This document shows positions 1-6,688 of a DNA stretch of 11,400 bases, piece after piece. The translations under genes were made by a program, and so were the position numbers. Positions within the stretch are counted from its first letter, which is position 1; every line of letters starts with the position of its first letter. This DNA is from a bacterium. GTDB lineage: Bacteria; Zhuqueibacterota; Zhuqueibacteria; Thermofontimicrobiales; Thermofontimicrobiaceae. The stretch spans positions 1 through 11,400 of the forward strand of contig DSAU01000563.1 in the NCBI GenBank assembly GCA_011046315.1. Reading direction: 5' to 3'. Below the pieces are notes generated by a model. It was not told the origin of the DNA. It ran no database searches and worked only from the letters and a program-made list of their open reading frames with translations.

Positions 1-1040
1 CCCACTTGCAATCCTGCTTCCGAAGCCGGACTGTCCGACTCTACGCTGGCGATGATGACGCCCTGGGTCAGCTTTATTCCCAGATAGCTGGCGATAGCCG
101 GTGTTAGATTTATGACTGATAATCCGGTTCGGAAAGTACGATCAACCGCACCGTACTTCCTTAACTCGGTAATTATGTTTTTCACACGATTAATGGGTAT
201 GGCAAACCCAAGGCCTATCGAAGTACCGCTGCTGGCGCTCCCGGAAAAAATAAACGTGTTCATCCCAATGACTTCACCAACACTGTTGACCAGCGGTCCG
301 CCGCTGTTGCCGCTGTTGATTGCGGCATCGGTTTGGATCATGTCTTTATAGATGCGGTTATCTTTCTGTTTGCCAAAATCCCGGTCGGTGGCGCTGATGA
401 TTCCCTGCGACACCGATGGTTGTCCCATATCGAACAGACCAAATGGATTGCCCAGTGCAATCGCCCATTCACCGATGATTAAATCGTCAGAATTTCCAAG
501 CGGAATGAACTGAAAAGGGTGGTCAGCATCCACCTTGAGCAGCGCAATGTCCGAAATATAATCAGAGGCAACGATACGTGCATCATACTTTTTGCCGTCG
601 GGAAAAGTGACCATTATTTTAACTGCCTTATGAATCACATGTTCATTGGTGATAATATATCCGTCGGGAGAAATCACAAAACCAGAGCCCAGGCCTTTGA
701 CATACTGCTGTCGTTCCGGAAAAAAGTGTCGAAAAAAAGGATCGTCCATAAAATACGGGGTGGTGCGATAAGCGACCTGCAACACGTTGATGCCGACCAC
801 TGCCGGACTCGCCATTTTAACTGCTTTTGTGATCACTGTTTGGCGAGAATTTGTGAGCTGTTGAACGTTAATCTGGCGAATTTGAAAAGAGTAGGTCGAA
901 TCCGCACTGAGATTGACGGTTTGCCGCTGGTTTTCAAAATAGAATGGCGTTTGACGGGTTTGAAAAAAATGGCTCTGGACAAGGATACCGGCGACTGCGC
1001 CTACCAGGCAAACTAATAAATATGACAGGAATCGTTTCAT
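1..1040 (-). CDS. htrA: HtrA/Deg-family periplasmic serine protease with PDZ domain (3' end outside window)
   Basis: A trypsin-like serine protease/chaperone of the HtrA (DegP/DegQ/DegS) family, which degrades or refolds damaged envelope proteins. The frame is open from the ATG at 1040 to the window edge (346 codons), so the C-terminus is missing. Residues 1-25 (MKRFLSYLLVCLVGAVAGIL) are a signal peptide or membrane anchor, with no lipobox cysteine. The catalytic triad is visible: H134 in TNEHV, D164 in SDIALLKV and S246 in NSGNSGGPL. The GLGFAIP substrate-pocket segment follows near residue 270. A PDZ domain begins at about residue 290 (GLSVINLTPAIASYLGI...GVIIASVESDSPASEAGLQVG) and is cut off. 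A second PDZ cannot be assessed. The start is supported by GGAAAG five to six bases upstream. It is on the same strand as talC but 360 bases away, so probably transcribed separately. Family assignment is firm; DegS-like versus DegP-like is open. Confidence 0.95.
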   Translation of the reverse strand, partial: MKRFLSYLLVCLVGAVAGILVQSHFFQTRQTPFYFENQRQTVNLSADSTYSFQIRQINVQQLTNSRQTVITKAVKMASPAVVGINVLQVAYRTTPYFMDDPFFRHFFPERQQYVKGLGSGFVISPDGYIITNEHVIHKAVKIMVTFPDGKKYDARIVASDYISDIALLKVDADHPFQFIPLGNSDDLIIGEWAIALGNPFGLFDMGQPSVSQGIISATDRDFGKQKDNRIYKDMIQTDAAINSGNSGGPLVNSVGEVIGMNTFIFSGSASSGTSIGLGFAIPINRVKNIITELRKYGAVDRTFRTGLSVINLTPAIASYLGIKLTQGVIIASVESDSPASEAGLQV

Positions 1041-1162
1041 CAGATCTTTCCGGAAATTAAATTCTTTTATCGTGAAGTGCCTTTACCGCGCGTCCTTGAA
1101 CTCTTTAAAACCGAATTTTTGGGATTAGCACATATGAGAATTGTTGGCTAATTGGTTTAACC

Positions 1163-1186
1163 ATTATAGCCACTCATAACAATATC
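1163..1186 (-). promoter_or_regulatory. Candidate htrA promoter
   Basis: On the minus strand a perfect TATAAT (1168-1163) lies about 120 bases upstream of the htrA ATG. The nearest -35-like hexamer is TTGATA, 14 bases upstream, which is shorter than the ideal 17. The -10 match is strong and the -35 weak, so this could be activator-dependent or a chance AT-rich match. Confidence 0.35.
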
Positions 1187-1298
1187 AATTGATTAATGGC
1201 AGGGGGCGCTTTCACTGTTACATTTTTACTATTTGCAAAACTTGTTTTCAACTGATAATTATAAATTAATTACTGTTTTAAACAAATTCGACTTAAAC

Positions 1299-1386
1299 AT
1301 TGTTCCCAGCGCTGAAATCGATTCGGAGCGACGAGCATGAAAGTTGGAGAAACTGGGCGCTGAATACAGTTGATCTGCGAACAATG
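1299..1386. repeat. Long-range dyad downstream of talC
   Basis: CATTGTTC (1299-1306) is the exact reverse complement of GAACAATG (1379-1386), with a nested CCCAG (1305-1309)/CTGGG (1353-1357) pair. GCGCTGAA also occurs twice in direct orientation (1309-1316 and 1357-1364). The element begins 14 bases past the talC stop codon. It may be a structured 3' region, a small RNA or a repeat-family copy; no T-run marks it as a terminator. Confidence 0.35.
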
Positions 1387-1400
1387 ATTAAAATGTTGGG

Positions 1401-2048
1401 CTAACGATTCTTCACTTTTTCCCAATCCGATAAAAATTTATCAATCCCGATATCGGTCAGCGGGTGTTTCACCAACTGTTCGATGACTTTAAAGGGAATG
1501 GTGGCAATGTCCGCGCCCATCATTGCCGCTTCGGTCACGTGGATTGGATTTCTTATGCTGGCGACGATAACTTCGGTTTCTATATTAAAATTATTAAAAA
1601 TAGTAACGATTTCGTGGACCAATTGCATCCCATTGCTACTAATGTCGTCAAGCCTGCCAACGAACGGGCTTACGTAACTGGCGCCAGCTTTTGCTGCCAG
1701 CAGCGCTTGCGATGGGCTGAAGATTAATGTTGTGTTGACATGAATCCCATCAGTTTCGAGCTGTTTAATCGCTTTGAGGCCCTCGGTGGTGATAGGAATT
1801 TTAACCACAATATTGTCATGTATTTTTGCCAGTTGTCTGGCTTCGCCGATCATCTCGTCTGCCTTAAGGCTTACGACTTCAGCGCTTACCGGACCATCGA
1901 CTTCTTCACAAATTTGCCGGATAATATCTTCAAATTTCCCCTCAACTTTAGAAACAAGCGAGGGATTGGTTGTAACCCCGTCCAGCACGCCTAACCGGTT
2001 TGCTTCCCTGATCTCATTGATGTCTGCGGTGTCGATAAAAAATTTCAT
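1401..2048 (-). CDS. talC: Transaldolase, TalC/MipB small-subunit family
   Basis: Class I aldolase-fold enzyme of the short (about 215 aa) TalC/fructose-6-phosphate aldolase family, cytoplasmic. It transfers a dihydroxyacetone unit in the non-oxidative pentose phosphate pathway. From the ATG at 2048 it is 215 aa starting MKFFIDTADINEI. The Schiff-base lysine is K83 in VVKIPIT, preceded by the VTTNPSL motif (25-31). Two residues point to transaldolase rather than the aldolase FSA: E57 in SAEVV, where FSA has Gln, and F129 in SPFVGR, where FSA has Tyr. An in-frame ATG at 2066 would add MAEETR. However, GGAGG at 2061-2057 lies inside that extension and exactly 8 bases before the ATG at 2048, so the shorter form is chosen. 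It follows truA on the same strand after a 160-base gap filled by an insertion-like element, so co-transcription is uncertain. Confidence 0.94.
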   Translation of the reverse strand: MKFFIDTADINEIREANRLGVLDGVTTNPSLVSKVEGKFEDIIRQICEEVDGPVSAEVVSLKADEMIGEARQLAKIHDNIVVKIPITTEGLKAIKQLETDGIHVNTTLIFSPSQALLAAKAGASYVSPFVGRLDDISSNGMQLVHEIVTIFNNFNIETEVIVASIRNPIHVTEAAMMGADIATIPFKVIEQLVKHPLTDIGIDKFLSDWEKVKNR

Positions 2049-2078
2049 GCGCGTTTCCTCCGCCATTTTAGGTTTATG

Positions 2079-2218
2079 ATTAGTAATATGGATGACCAGT
2101 AGAAAATATCAGCTTCAAATAAAAAGATTTTCACGATGTAGGGGACGTCCATGGACGTCTCCTACGGTCTAAATATAAAAAAAACCAATAATCCAACTGG
2201 TCATTCATATTAGTAATA
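2079..2218. mobile_element. Small palindromic MITE-like insertion between truA and talC
   Basis: Inverted ends ATGGATGACCAGT (2088-2100) and the reverse complement of 2196-2208 match at 12 of 13 positions. Including the flanks, 20 of 22 match (2079-2100 versus 2217-2196). The 10-base word ATTAGTAATA occurs just outside both ends (2079-2088 and 2209-2218), as a target duplication would. The centre holds a strong hairpin (2138-2165). There is no coding capacity. The truA stop codon lies in the right-hand flanking repeat. This fits a non-autonomous insertion of about 120 bp. An alternative is a purely functional mRNA stem-loop, since ATTAGTAATA is itself nearly palindromic. Confidence 0.55.
2138..2165. 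repeat. 28-base near-perfect palindrome (hairpin) in truA-talC gap
   Basis: GTAGGGGACGTCC (2138-2150) and GGACGTCTCCTAC (2153-2165) are inverted copies with one mismatch and a 2-base AT centre, containing two GACGTC words. On the minus strand a T-rich stretch follows only after about ten bases, so it is a poor intrinsic terminator. It resembles REP-type palindromes and lies at the middle of the MITE-like element. Confidence 0.7.
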
Positions 2219-2938
2219 GACTTTTTCCAGACAGAGGCCCTTTGCCGGAACCGTTTGGCCTGATTTTTTTCGATCTTTGGCTGCCAGAATTTCCGGGATT
2301 TTTTCCACCTCGGTAAATCCTCTACCGACATCGATCATAGTACCGACGATTATCCTGACCATGCTATGAATAAATCGGTTAGCAACGATATTTAAACTGA
2401 GAATGCTCTCTTTTTGTTCCCAATCAATCTTTTCCACAGTGCAGTAGTGATGCTCCAAATCAACATTTTGAGCGCAGAAGGATTTGAAATCCTGCCTGCC
2501 GAGTAGATATTTTGATGCGCGTTGCATTTTTTCAACATCCAGTTTGTTTTTATAGCACCACATGTAATTTCGGTTGATCGCCCGTTCCACCTGGGTGATT
2601 ACATACTGGTAATGTCGTTTTTTAGCGCTATATCGTGAATTAAAATCAGGGCTCACCTGTTCAGCGGACAATATGCGAATGTCTTTTGGTAAGTTGCCAT
2701 TGAGCGCCGCCATAATTTTTTCCGCTGCCATTTCACTGTCGATATGGAAATTGGCAACCTGCCCCCGAGCGTGAACCCCGCTATCGGTCCTTCCGGCGCC
2801 GATAACAGTGATGTCCTGACGAAAAATTTGTTTCAACGCCGCCTGAATGTTTTGCTGGACGGTTCGCAGGTTAGGTTGGAATTGCCAGCCGCAGAAATCA
2901 GTCCCATCGTATTCCAGCACAATTTTAATGTTCCTCAT
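2210..2938 (-). CDS. truA: tRNA pseudouridine(38-40) synthase TruA
   Basis: Converts uridines 38-40 of the tRNA anticodon arm to pseudouridine; cytoplasmic. The protein is 242 aa from the ATG at 2938, close to the usual family length. Family features in order: N-terminal LEYDGTDFCGWQFQP; the catalytic aspartate D52 in GAGRTDSGVHARGQVANF; NSRYSAKKRHYQY in the middle; and the C-terminal NRFIHSMVRIIVGTMIDVG followed by PAKGLCLEKVYY. A TTG directly upstream (2941) is a possible alternative start, but AGGTGA six bases before the ATG favours 2938. It starts 15 bases after the ecfT stop codon, indicating one transcript with ecfT. The stop codon is in the edge repeat of a small insertion-like element, yet the C-terminus looks complete for the family. 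No catalytic residue is missing. Confidence 0.97.
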   Translation of the reverse strand: MRNIKIVLEYDGTDFCGWQFQPNLRTVQQNIQAALKQIFRQDITVIGAGRTDSGVHARGQVANFHIDSEMAAEKIMAALNGNLPKDIRILSAEQVSPDFNSRYSAKKRHYQYVITQVERAINRNYMWCYKNKLDVEKMQRASKYLLGRQDFKSFCAQNVDLEHHYCTVEKIDWEQKESILSLNIVANRFIHSMVRIIVGTMIDVGRGFTEVEKIPEILAAKDRKKSGQTVPAKGLCLEKVYY

Positions 2939-2953
2939 CAAACATCACCTGGC

Positions 2954-3760
2954 TTAACCACCAATGATAAAAAAAATCAAGACATAAAGCATCAAGCCTA
3001 TAAATACAGCATAATCGGCGTAACCAAATGTTAGCATTTTAAAACTGGTTCTGTTTCTACCGCCAACGTAGCACCTCGAATCCATGGCAATAGCCAGGTC
3101 ATCAGCGCGTTTGAATACTGAAATAAATAACGGAACAATCAATGGGATAACACTCTTCAATCGCTGCAAAAGGTTGCCCTCAAACACTGCGCCGCGCGAT
3201 AGCTGCGCCTTTCTTAACCTGTCTGCTTCAGTAATTAATGTCGGGATAAACCGGAGCGCCAACGTGATCATCAAAACAAACTCATGAGTGGGTAATCCAA
3301 TCCTTTTAAAGGGTGATAAAAACCGATCCAGCGCGTCGGTGATTTCCATCGGAGATGTAGTCAGCGTTAACACCGCCGCCAGCAAAACAAACTCTGCCAA
3401 CCGCACCGAATACAGCAGCCCGTTGAGCAAACCTTCCCGATAAATATGAATTTTGAGCAGCGGTACCGTAGCTAAAATCGTTCCCCCGGAAAACAATAAA
3501 ATATGAAAAATTAGTGTGATCAAAAACAGCCAAATAAACGGTTTCAAGTTACGCAAGACCAGCAGAGGTGGCAATTTGGAAATGATAATAACGGCTAACA
3601 GCAGGGCAAAACTTATCAGTAGCTCCCAGAAGGTGTGGGCTGCTATTAATGCTATCATCGATGCTAAAATGCCCATTATTTTTGTTCTTGGATCCAGACG
3701 ATGGACGAAAGAATCGGCAGGGTAATATTGCCCGAGTGTGATATCCTGTAAAAATGCCAT
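2954..3760 (-). CDS. ecfT: Energy-coupling factor (ECF) transporter transmembrane protein EcfT/CbiQ
   Basis: The scaffold membrane subunit of ECF-type ABC importers for vitamins or metal ions, which links the ATPase pair to a substrate-binding S component. 268 aa from the ATG at 3760. It opens with MAFLQDITLGQYYPADSFVHRLDPRTKI, typical of the family, followed by several hydrophobic helices (roughly 25-60, 72-92, 115-135, 245-268). The cytoplasmic coupling region contains the two short motifs that contact the ATPases: SRG (188-190) and AMDSRCY (225-231), variants of the usual Ala-Arg-Gly. A TTG at 3784 would extend the frame by eight residues, but it falls within a good -10 element, and TGGAAA precedes the ATG at 3760. 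No ATPase (ecfA) or S-component gene is visible here; it pairs with truA instead. Substrate cannot be inferred. Confidence 0.93.
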   Translation of the reverse strand: MAFLQDITLGQYYPADSFVHRLDPRTKIMGILASMIALIAAHTFWELLISFALLLAVIIISKLPPLLVLRNLKPFIWLFLITLIFHILLFSGGTILATVPLLKIHIYREGLLNGLLYSVRLAEFVLLAAVLTLTTSPMEITDALDRFLSPFKRIGLPTHEFVLMITLALRFIPTLITEADRLRKAQLSRGAVFEGNLLQRLKSVIPLIVPLFISVFKRADDLAIAMDSRCYVGGRNRTSFKMLTFGYADYAVFIGLMLYVLIFFIIGG

Positions 3761-3783
3761 GCTATTTCCATTCAAGTTTTCCA

Positions 3784-3812
3784 AATATAAGAATATTTTT
3801 TTTTAAAATCAA
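3784..3812 (-). promoter_or_regulatory. Promoter of ecfT-truA
   Basis: On the minus strand TTGATT (3812-3807) and TATATT (3789-3784) are separated by exactly 17 bases, just upstream of the ecfT ATG at 3760. The predicted transcript would begin about 17-20 bases before that ATG, which also argues against the TTG start at 3784. Confidence 0.5.
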
Positions 3813-3832
3813 GAAAAAGACCAGTGGATTTT

Positions 3833-4022
3833 TAGCCTGTTTAATTCATAAATCTTGCCACCAAGGCACCAAGTCACCAAGAATCACAAAGTTGTTAAAG
3901 AAGCATTCATAAATAATATTCTGAGTCGATTAATCTCCTTTGCCTGCCAAGTTTTATATTTTCATTACTTTGTGTGCCTTGGTGTATTCGAAACTTTGTG
4001 GCGTATGAATTATTCAGGTTAG
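3833..4022. repeat. Repeat-like element of about 190 bp with inverted ends and CACCAAGGCAC cores
   Basis: The 18-base ends (3833-3850 and the reverse complement of 4004-4021) match at 15 positions, both ending TAATTCATA. Just inside, CACCAAGGCAC (3859-3869) recurs as its exact reverse complement GTGCCTTGGTG (3974-3984). Each end also carries a GCCAC(C/A)AAG segment, and TTAG occurs at both outer edges (3832-3835, 4019-4022). The element does not code for protein. The layout resembles a MITE or another dispersed intergenic repeat; copy number in the genome is unknown from this window. Confidence 0.55.
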
Positions 4023-4040
4023 GACAATTTCATTTTTTTC

Positions 4041-4078
4041 TTGACTTTTTGCCAATGATTGGTTATGTTTCAAGTCAA
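4041..4078 (+). promoter_or_regulatory. Candidate promoter with nested dyad upstream of the OPT gene
   Basis: TTGACT (4041-4046) and TATGTT (4064-4069) are 17 bases apart. The same stretch is symmetric: TTGACTT (4041-4047) pairs with AAGTCAA (4072-4078), enclosing the palindrome CCAATGATTGG (4052-4062). This would be a plausible repressor operator overlapping the promoter. The leader to the start codon would be about 250 bases, which is long, so a nearer promoter is possible. Confidence 0.35.
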
Positions 4079-4327
4079 ATTAAGTAAAACTAATTAAAAT
4101 AATTTCACACGATAACCAGCTATTTAAAAATTATTGGCATTGGAAACAAGAATTGTTTATGGGTAATGATTCGGGATAGCTTTGACTTAACAACATGCGG
4201 CGATGTCAGTATTCTGAATCAATTTTACTCGCCAAAATGCTGCCTTATAGTTGATGAGAATCACTGATAGTATTGAGACTGGTAAACGAATAAATAAAAA
4301 CCTTTAACTAACCATCGGAGGAAAACT

Positions 4328-6358
4328 ATGGCGGAAATTAAAGCCACGGTTGGAAAAATTTACAAGCCGTATGTTCCAGCCGATCAGGACATGCGGGAAT
4401 TGACGCTGAAAGCAATTCTGCTGGGTATTGTACTGGCAATAATCCTGGGCGCAGCCAATGCCTACCTGGGTTTAAAAGCCGGCATGACTGTCGCAGCAAC
4501 ATTTCCGGCGGCGGTCATTTCAATGGCAGTATTAAGAATGTTTAAAGGCACTATTCTGGAAGAGAACACAGCTCGTACTACTGGTGCGGTCGGAGAAGCG
4601 CTGGCTGCCGGCGCGATTTTTACTATTCCGGCTTTTATTATCGCTGGTGTGTGGGATAGCTTTTATTACCTGCAAAGCACTTTGTTGATGTTAGTCGGTG
4701 GTATTCTCGGCGTTTTGTTCGTAATTATTCTGCGCCGGGCGCTAATTGAAGATGTCACCCTTCCTTATCCTGAAAGCCGAGCCTGCGCTGAGATCGTAAA
4801 AGTCGGACAGAGCGGCAGCACCGGCGCTAAATTCGTTTTTCTACCGATGTTGTTAGCGGGCGTAATCGAATTTTTCAAAAACGCCAATGGCATCACCGTG
4901 ATTAAAGATCATATCCAGGGAATTTTTTCATTCGGTTTCTCTAAAATTTCATTGCTTAACACTCAGACCAGTATGCCCTTGCCTGGTGGCGAAAAAGTTC
5001 ACGAAGGTCAATTGTTTTTGCAAAGTCCATCGGCTTCACCGGCTTTCCTGGGAGTCGGCTATATTATTGGGTTCAAACTGGCGGCGATTACATTTTCAGG
5101 CGGTGTGTTTGGCTGGTTGTTTCTGATGCCGATTGTTTTATTTTTAATGAGCAATGACCTCAGCGCTGTTGTCGCAGATTGGGGTTGGATGACAATCGCT
5201 AAATCCGCGTATAACGCAACCGTAAAACCTATTGCTGTCGGCGGCATGTTGGTTGGCGCATTTTACACCTTATTCAAAATGCGCAACAGCCTGTTTTCCG
5301 GCATTCGCAAAGGGTTCTCTGATATTGCTGCAGCAAAAACGGGCCAGAGTAATAAAGTTTCCCGTATCGATAAAGATGCACCTTTCGGCGTGGTTATCAT
5401 CGCCATTTTGGTGCTGGTTCTTTGTATGATTATTCTCTATAAATGGTTTGCCGGCGAATGGGGTTCGGCAGCACTGGCAGCGGTTGTGATGGCAGTTGCC
5501 GGGTTCATGTTCGCTGCTGTCGCTGGTTATCTGGTTGGTATCATCGGGTCTTCTTCAAATCCCATCTCCGGTTTAACGTTGTCAACCCTGTTAATCGCAG
5601 CATTGCTGATGCTGGCCGCTGGTCTGGGCGGCACCAATCAGGGTATCGCAGCCACGCTGGCAGTGGCAACGGTTGTCTGCTGTGTGGCAGGTGTCGCCGG
5701 TGATATGATGCAGGATTGGAAAGTCGGACATATACTGGGCGCTACACCCTATCGCATGCAGATTGGCGGAATGATCGGAGTGGTTGCCGCTGCATTGATT
5801 CTGGTGCTTCCAATCATGTGGTTGCATCAGGCAAACACCATCGGCTCTGAAGCGCTGCCCGCGCCCCAGGCCGGTTTGATGGCAATGATGTCCAAAGGAA
5901 TTATCAGCGGTGAAATGGCCTGGCCGCTGGTTTTCTCCGGGATGCTTTTCGGCGTTGCGCTGATTCTGATCGGTTCACCGTCGCCTATGCTGATCTCGGT
6001 CGGTATGTACCTGCCGTTCACAACCACCTTCGCGATTTTCATCGGTGGTATTTATAAATATGCTACCGAAAAACTGGGAGAAAAAGAATTAGCCAAAGAA
6101 ATTGATGAGGGCAAAAAGGAGGAAAAGCGCTCCTTGCTTGAAAGTATCGGCTTATTGCTCTCATCCGGTCTGGTAGCCGGAGAGGCGCTGGTAGGCATCA
6201 TTCTGGCGCTATTGATCGTTTCCGATGTAAATCTCAATGAGATGCTTGGCAATATCGGCAATGCAGGATCGCCGGTGCTTGGCTTCCTAATATTTATCAT
6301 ACTGGCGTTTGTGATGATCTATTTTCCCCTTAAAGCCATCAAAAAAAATACGTTATAA
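4328..6358 (+). CDS. OPT-family (oligopeptide/metal-chelate) transporter
   Basis: An integral inner-membrane transporter of the OPT superfamily (COG1297 type). These move oligopeptides or metal-siderophore-like chelates, usually with proton symport. 676 aa, a normal length for the bacterial members. About 14-16 hydrophobic segments can be seen. Family-typical stretches: NAYLGLKAGMTVAATFPAAVISM (44-66), GEALAAGAIFTIPAF (89-103), LPYPESRACAEIVKVG (145-160), GVGYIIGFKLAAITFSGG (242-259), SSSNPISGLTLSTLL (408-422), GTNQGIAATLAVATVVCCVAGVAGDMMQDWKVGHILGATP (435-474) and GSPSPMLISVGMYLPF (549-564). A charged cytoplasmic loop (about 580-602) precedes the last helices. The start is fixed by GGAGG (4317-4321) six bases before the ATG. 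It is a single-gene unit between a divergent gene and a strong terminator. The substrate cannot be told from sequence alone. Confidence 0.95.
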   Translation: MAEIKATVGKIYKPYVPADQDMRELTLKAILLGIVLAIILGAANAYLGLKAGMTVAATFPAAVISMAVLRMFKGTILEENTARTTGAVGEALAAGAIFTIPAFIIAGVWDSFYYLQSTLLMLVGGILGVLFVIILRRALIEDVTLPYPESRACAEIVKVGQSGSTGAKFVFLPMLLAGVIEFFKNANGITVIKDHIQGIFSFGFSKISLLNTQTSMPLPGGEKVHEGQLFLQSPSASPAFLGVGYIIGFKLAAITFSGGVFGWLFLMPIVLFLMSNDLSAVVADWGWMTIAKSAYNATVKPIAVGGMLVGAFYTLFKMRNSLFSGIRKGFSDIAAAKTGQSNKVSRIDKDAPFGVVIIAILVLVLCMIILYKWFAGEWGSAALAAVVMAVAGFMFAAVAGYLVGIIGSSSNPISGLTLSTLLIAALLMLAAGLGGTNQGIAATLAVATVVCCVAGVAGDMMQDWKVGHILGATPYRMQIGGMIGVVAAALILVLPIMWLHQANTIGSEALPAPQAGLMAMMSKGIISGEMAWPLVFSGMLFGVALILIGSPSPMLISVGMYLPFTTTFAIFIGGIYKYATEKLGEKELAKEIDEGKKEEKRSLLESIGLLLSSGLVAGEALVGIILALLIVSDVNLNEMLGNIGNAGSPVLGFLIFIILAFVMIYFPLKAIKKNTL

Positions 6359-6386
6359 AAATTTGATCGCTGAATAAATGATGACT

Positions 6387-6425
6387 ATCGCTCTCTGTCT
6401 TTGTGATGGAGAGCGATTTTTTTTT
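6387..6425 (+). terminator. Intrinsic terminator of the OPT gene
   Basis: ATCGCTCTC (6387-6395) pairs perfectly with GAGAGCGAT (6409-6417) across a 13-base loop, followed by an unbroken run of T (6417-6425). It lies 28 bases after the OPT stop codon and separates that gene from the PqqD-like unit. Confidence 0.93.
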
Positions 6426-6478
6426 AACGGAGGCAAACTCTGTGGAAGTCAAATCAGATTTTGGCAAATGAGTTTACT

Positions 6479-6538
6479 ATTGATTCGGAACCAATACGAA
6501 TATTTATGAACTGTAATTGAATATCCGAACGAATCAAT
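6479..6538. repeat. Inverted repeat upstream of the PqqD-like gene
   Basis: ATTGATTCG (6479-6487) is the exact reverse complement of CGAATCAAT (6530-6538). The pairing continues imperfectly inward (GGA with TCC after a bulge). It could be a stem-loop or a spaced operator; the role is unknown. Confidence 0.4.
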
Positions 6539-6611
6539 TGATTGTTAATGACCATTGACCTGACCTGAATCTGAATATTTGGAATAAAAATGAAATTTTA
6601 TTAAATTTTGT

Positions 6612-6638
6612 TTGACTTATATATTTTTTTTTTATACT
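6612..6638 (+). promoter_or_regulatory. Promoter of the PqqD/NfeD/FloA block
   Basis: TTGACT (6612-6617) and TATACT (6633-6638) are 15 bases apart in a very AT-rich stretch, about 50 bases upstream of the PqqD-like start codon. AAGTCGA (6646-6652) nearly mirrors the TTGACTT, echoing the arrangement before the OPT gene. The spacer is shorter than ideal. Confidence 0.5.
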
Positions 6639-6688
6639 TTAGTTAAAGTCGATTCAGAAACATTACACATGGTCGAACGGAGATTTTA

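Larger units (their letters stand above)
1041..1400. other. Intergenic region between talC and htrA
   Basis: 360 bases with no credible coding frame. It is AT-rich and holds a minus-strand promoter candidate for htrA (TATAAT at 1168-1163) and a large dyad (1299-1386) just past the talC stop codon. No classical hairpin plus T-run terminator was found after talC. Confidence 0.7.
3813..4327. other. Intergenic region between divergent ecfT and OPT genes
   Basis: No credible coding frame. The left part carries the ecfT promoter and the inverted-end repeat element. The right part (4023-4327) carries a promoter/operator-like dyad at 4041-4078 and about 250 bases of AT-rich leader to the OPT gene. 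A weak hairpin (GGCGA 4199-4203/TCGCC 4229-4233) is present in that leader, but no recognisable riboswitch was found. Confidence 0.6.
6426..6688. other. AT-rich intergenic region before the PqqD-like gene
   Basis: No coding frame of note. It contains an inverted repeat of 9 bp at 6479-6538, a promoter at 6612-6638 and the ribosome binding site CGGAG seven bases before the ATG at 6689. Confidence 0.6.

Noticed and set aside
519..1016. Plus-strand open frame of 165 codons
   Set aside because: It lies antisense to the htrA protease, whose minus-strand frame carries all three catalytic motifs. The plus-strand translation shows no domain and no ribosome binding site.
1774..2079. Plus-strand frame of 101 codons over the transaldolase gene
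   Set aside because: Shadow of talC; its predicted protein is a mirror of the talC codons and has no recognisable features.
3784..3784. TTG start adding eight residues to EcfT
   Set aside because: The codon falls within the likely -10 element, and the ATG at 3760 has a better ribosome binding site and matches the family N-terminus.
3858..3885. CACCAAGGCACCAAGTCACCAAG as a CRISPR or tandem repeat array
   Set aside because: The repeated unit is only about 8-9 bases without spacers, and its inverted partner at 3974-3984 fits a dispersed inverted-end element better.
4245..4275. Fur-box-like stretch (GATGAGAATCACTGATAG) upstream of the OPT gene
   Set aside because: Only a loose resemblance to the GATAAT-type inverted repeats, with weak dyad symmetry; not enough to claim iron regulation.
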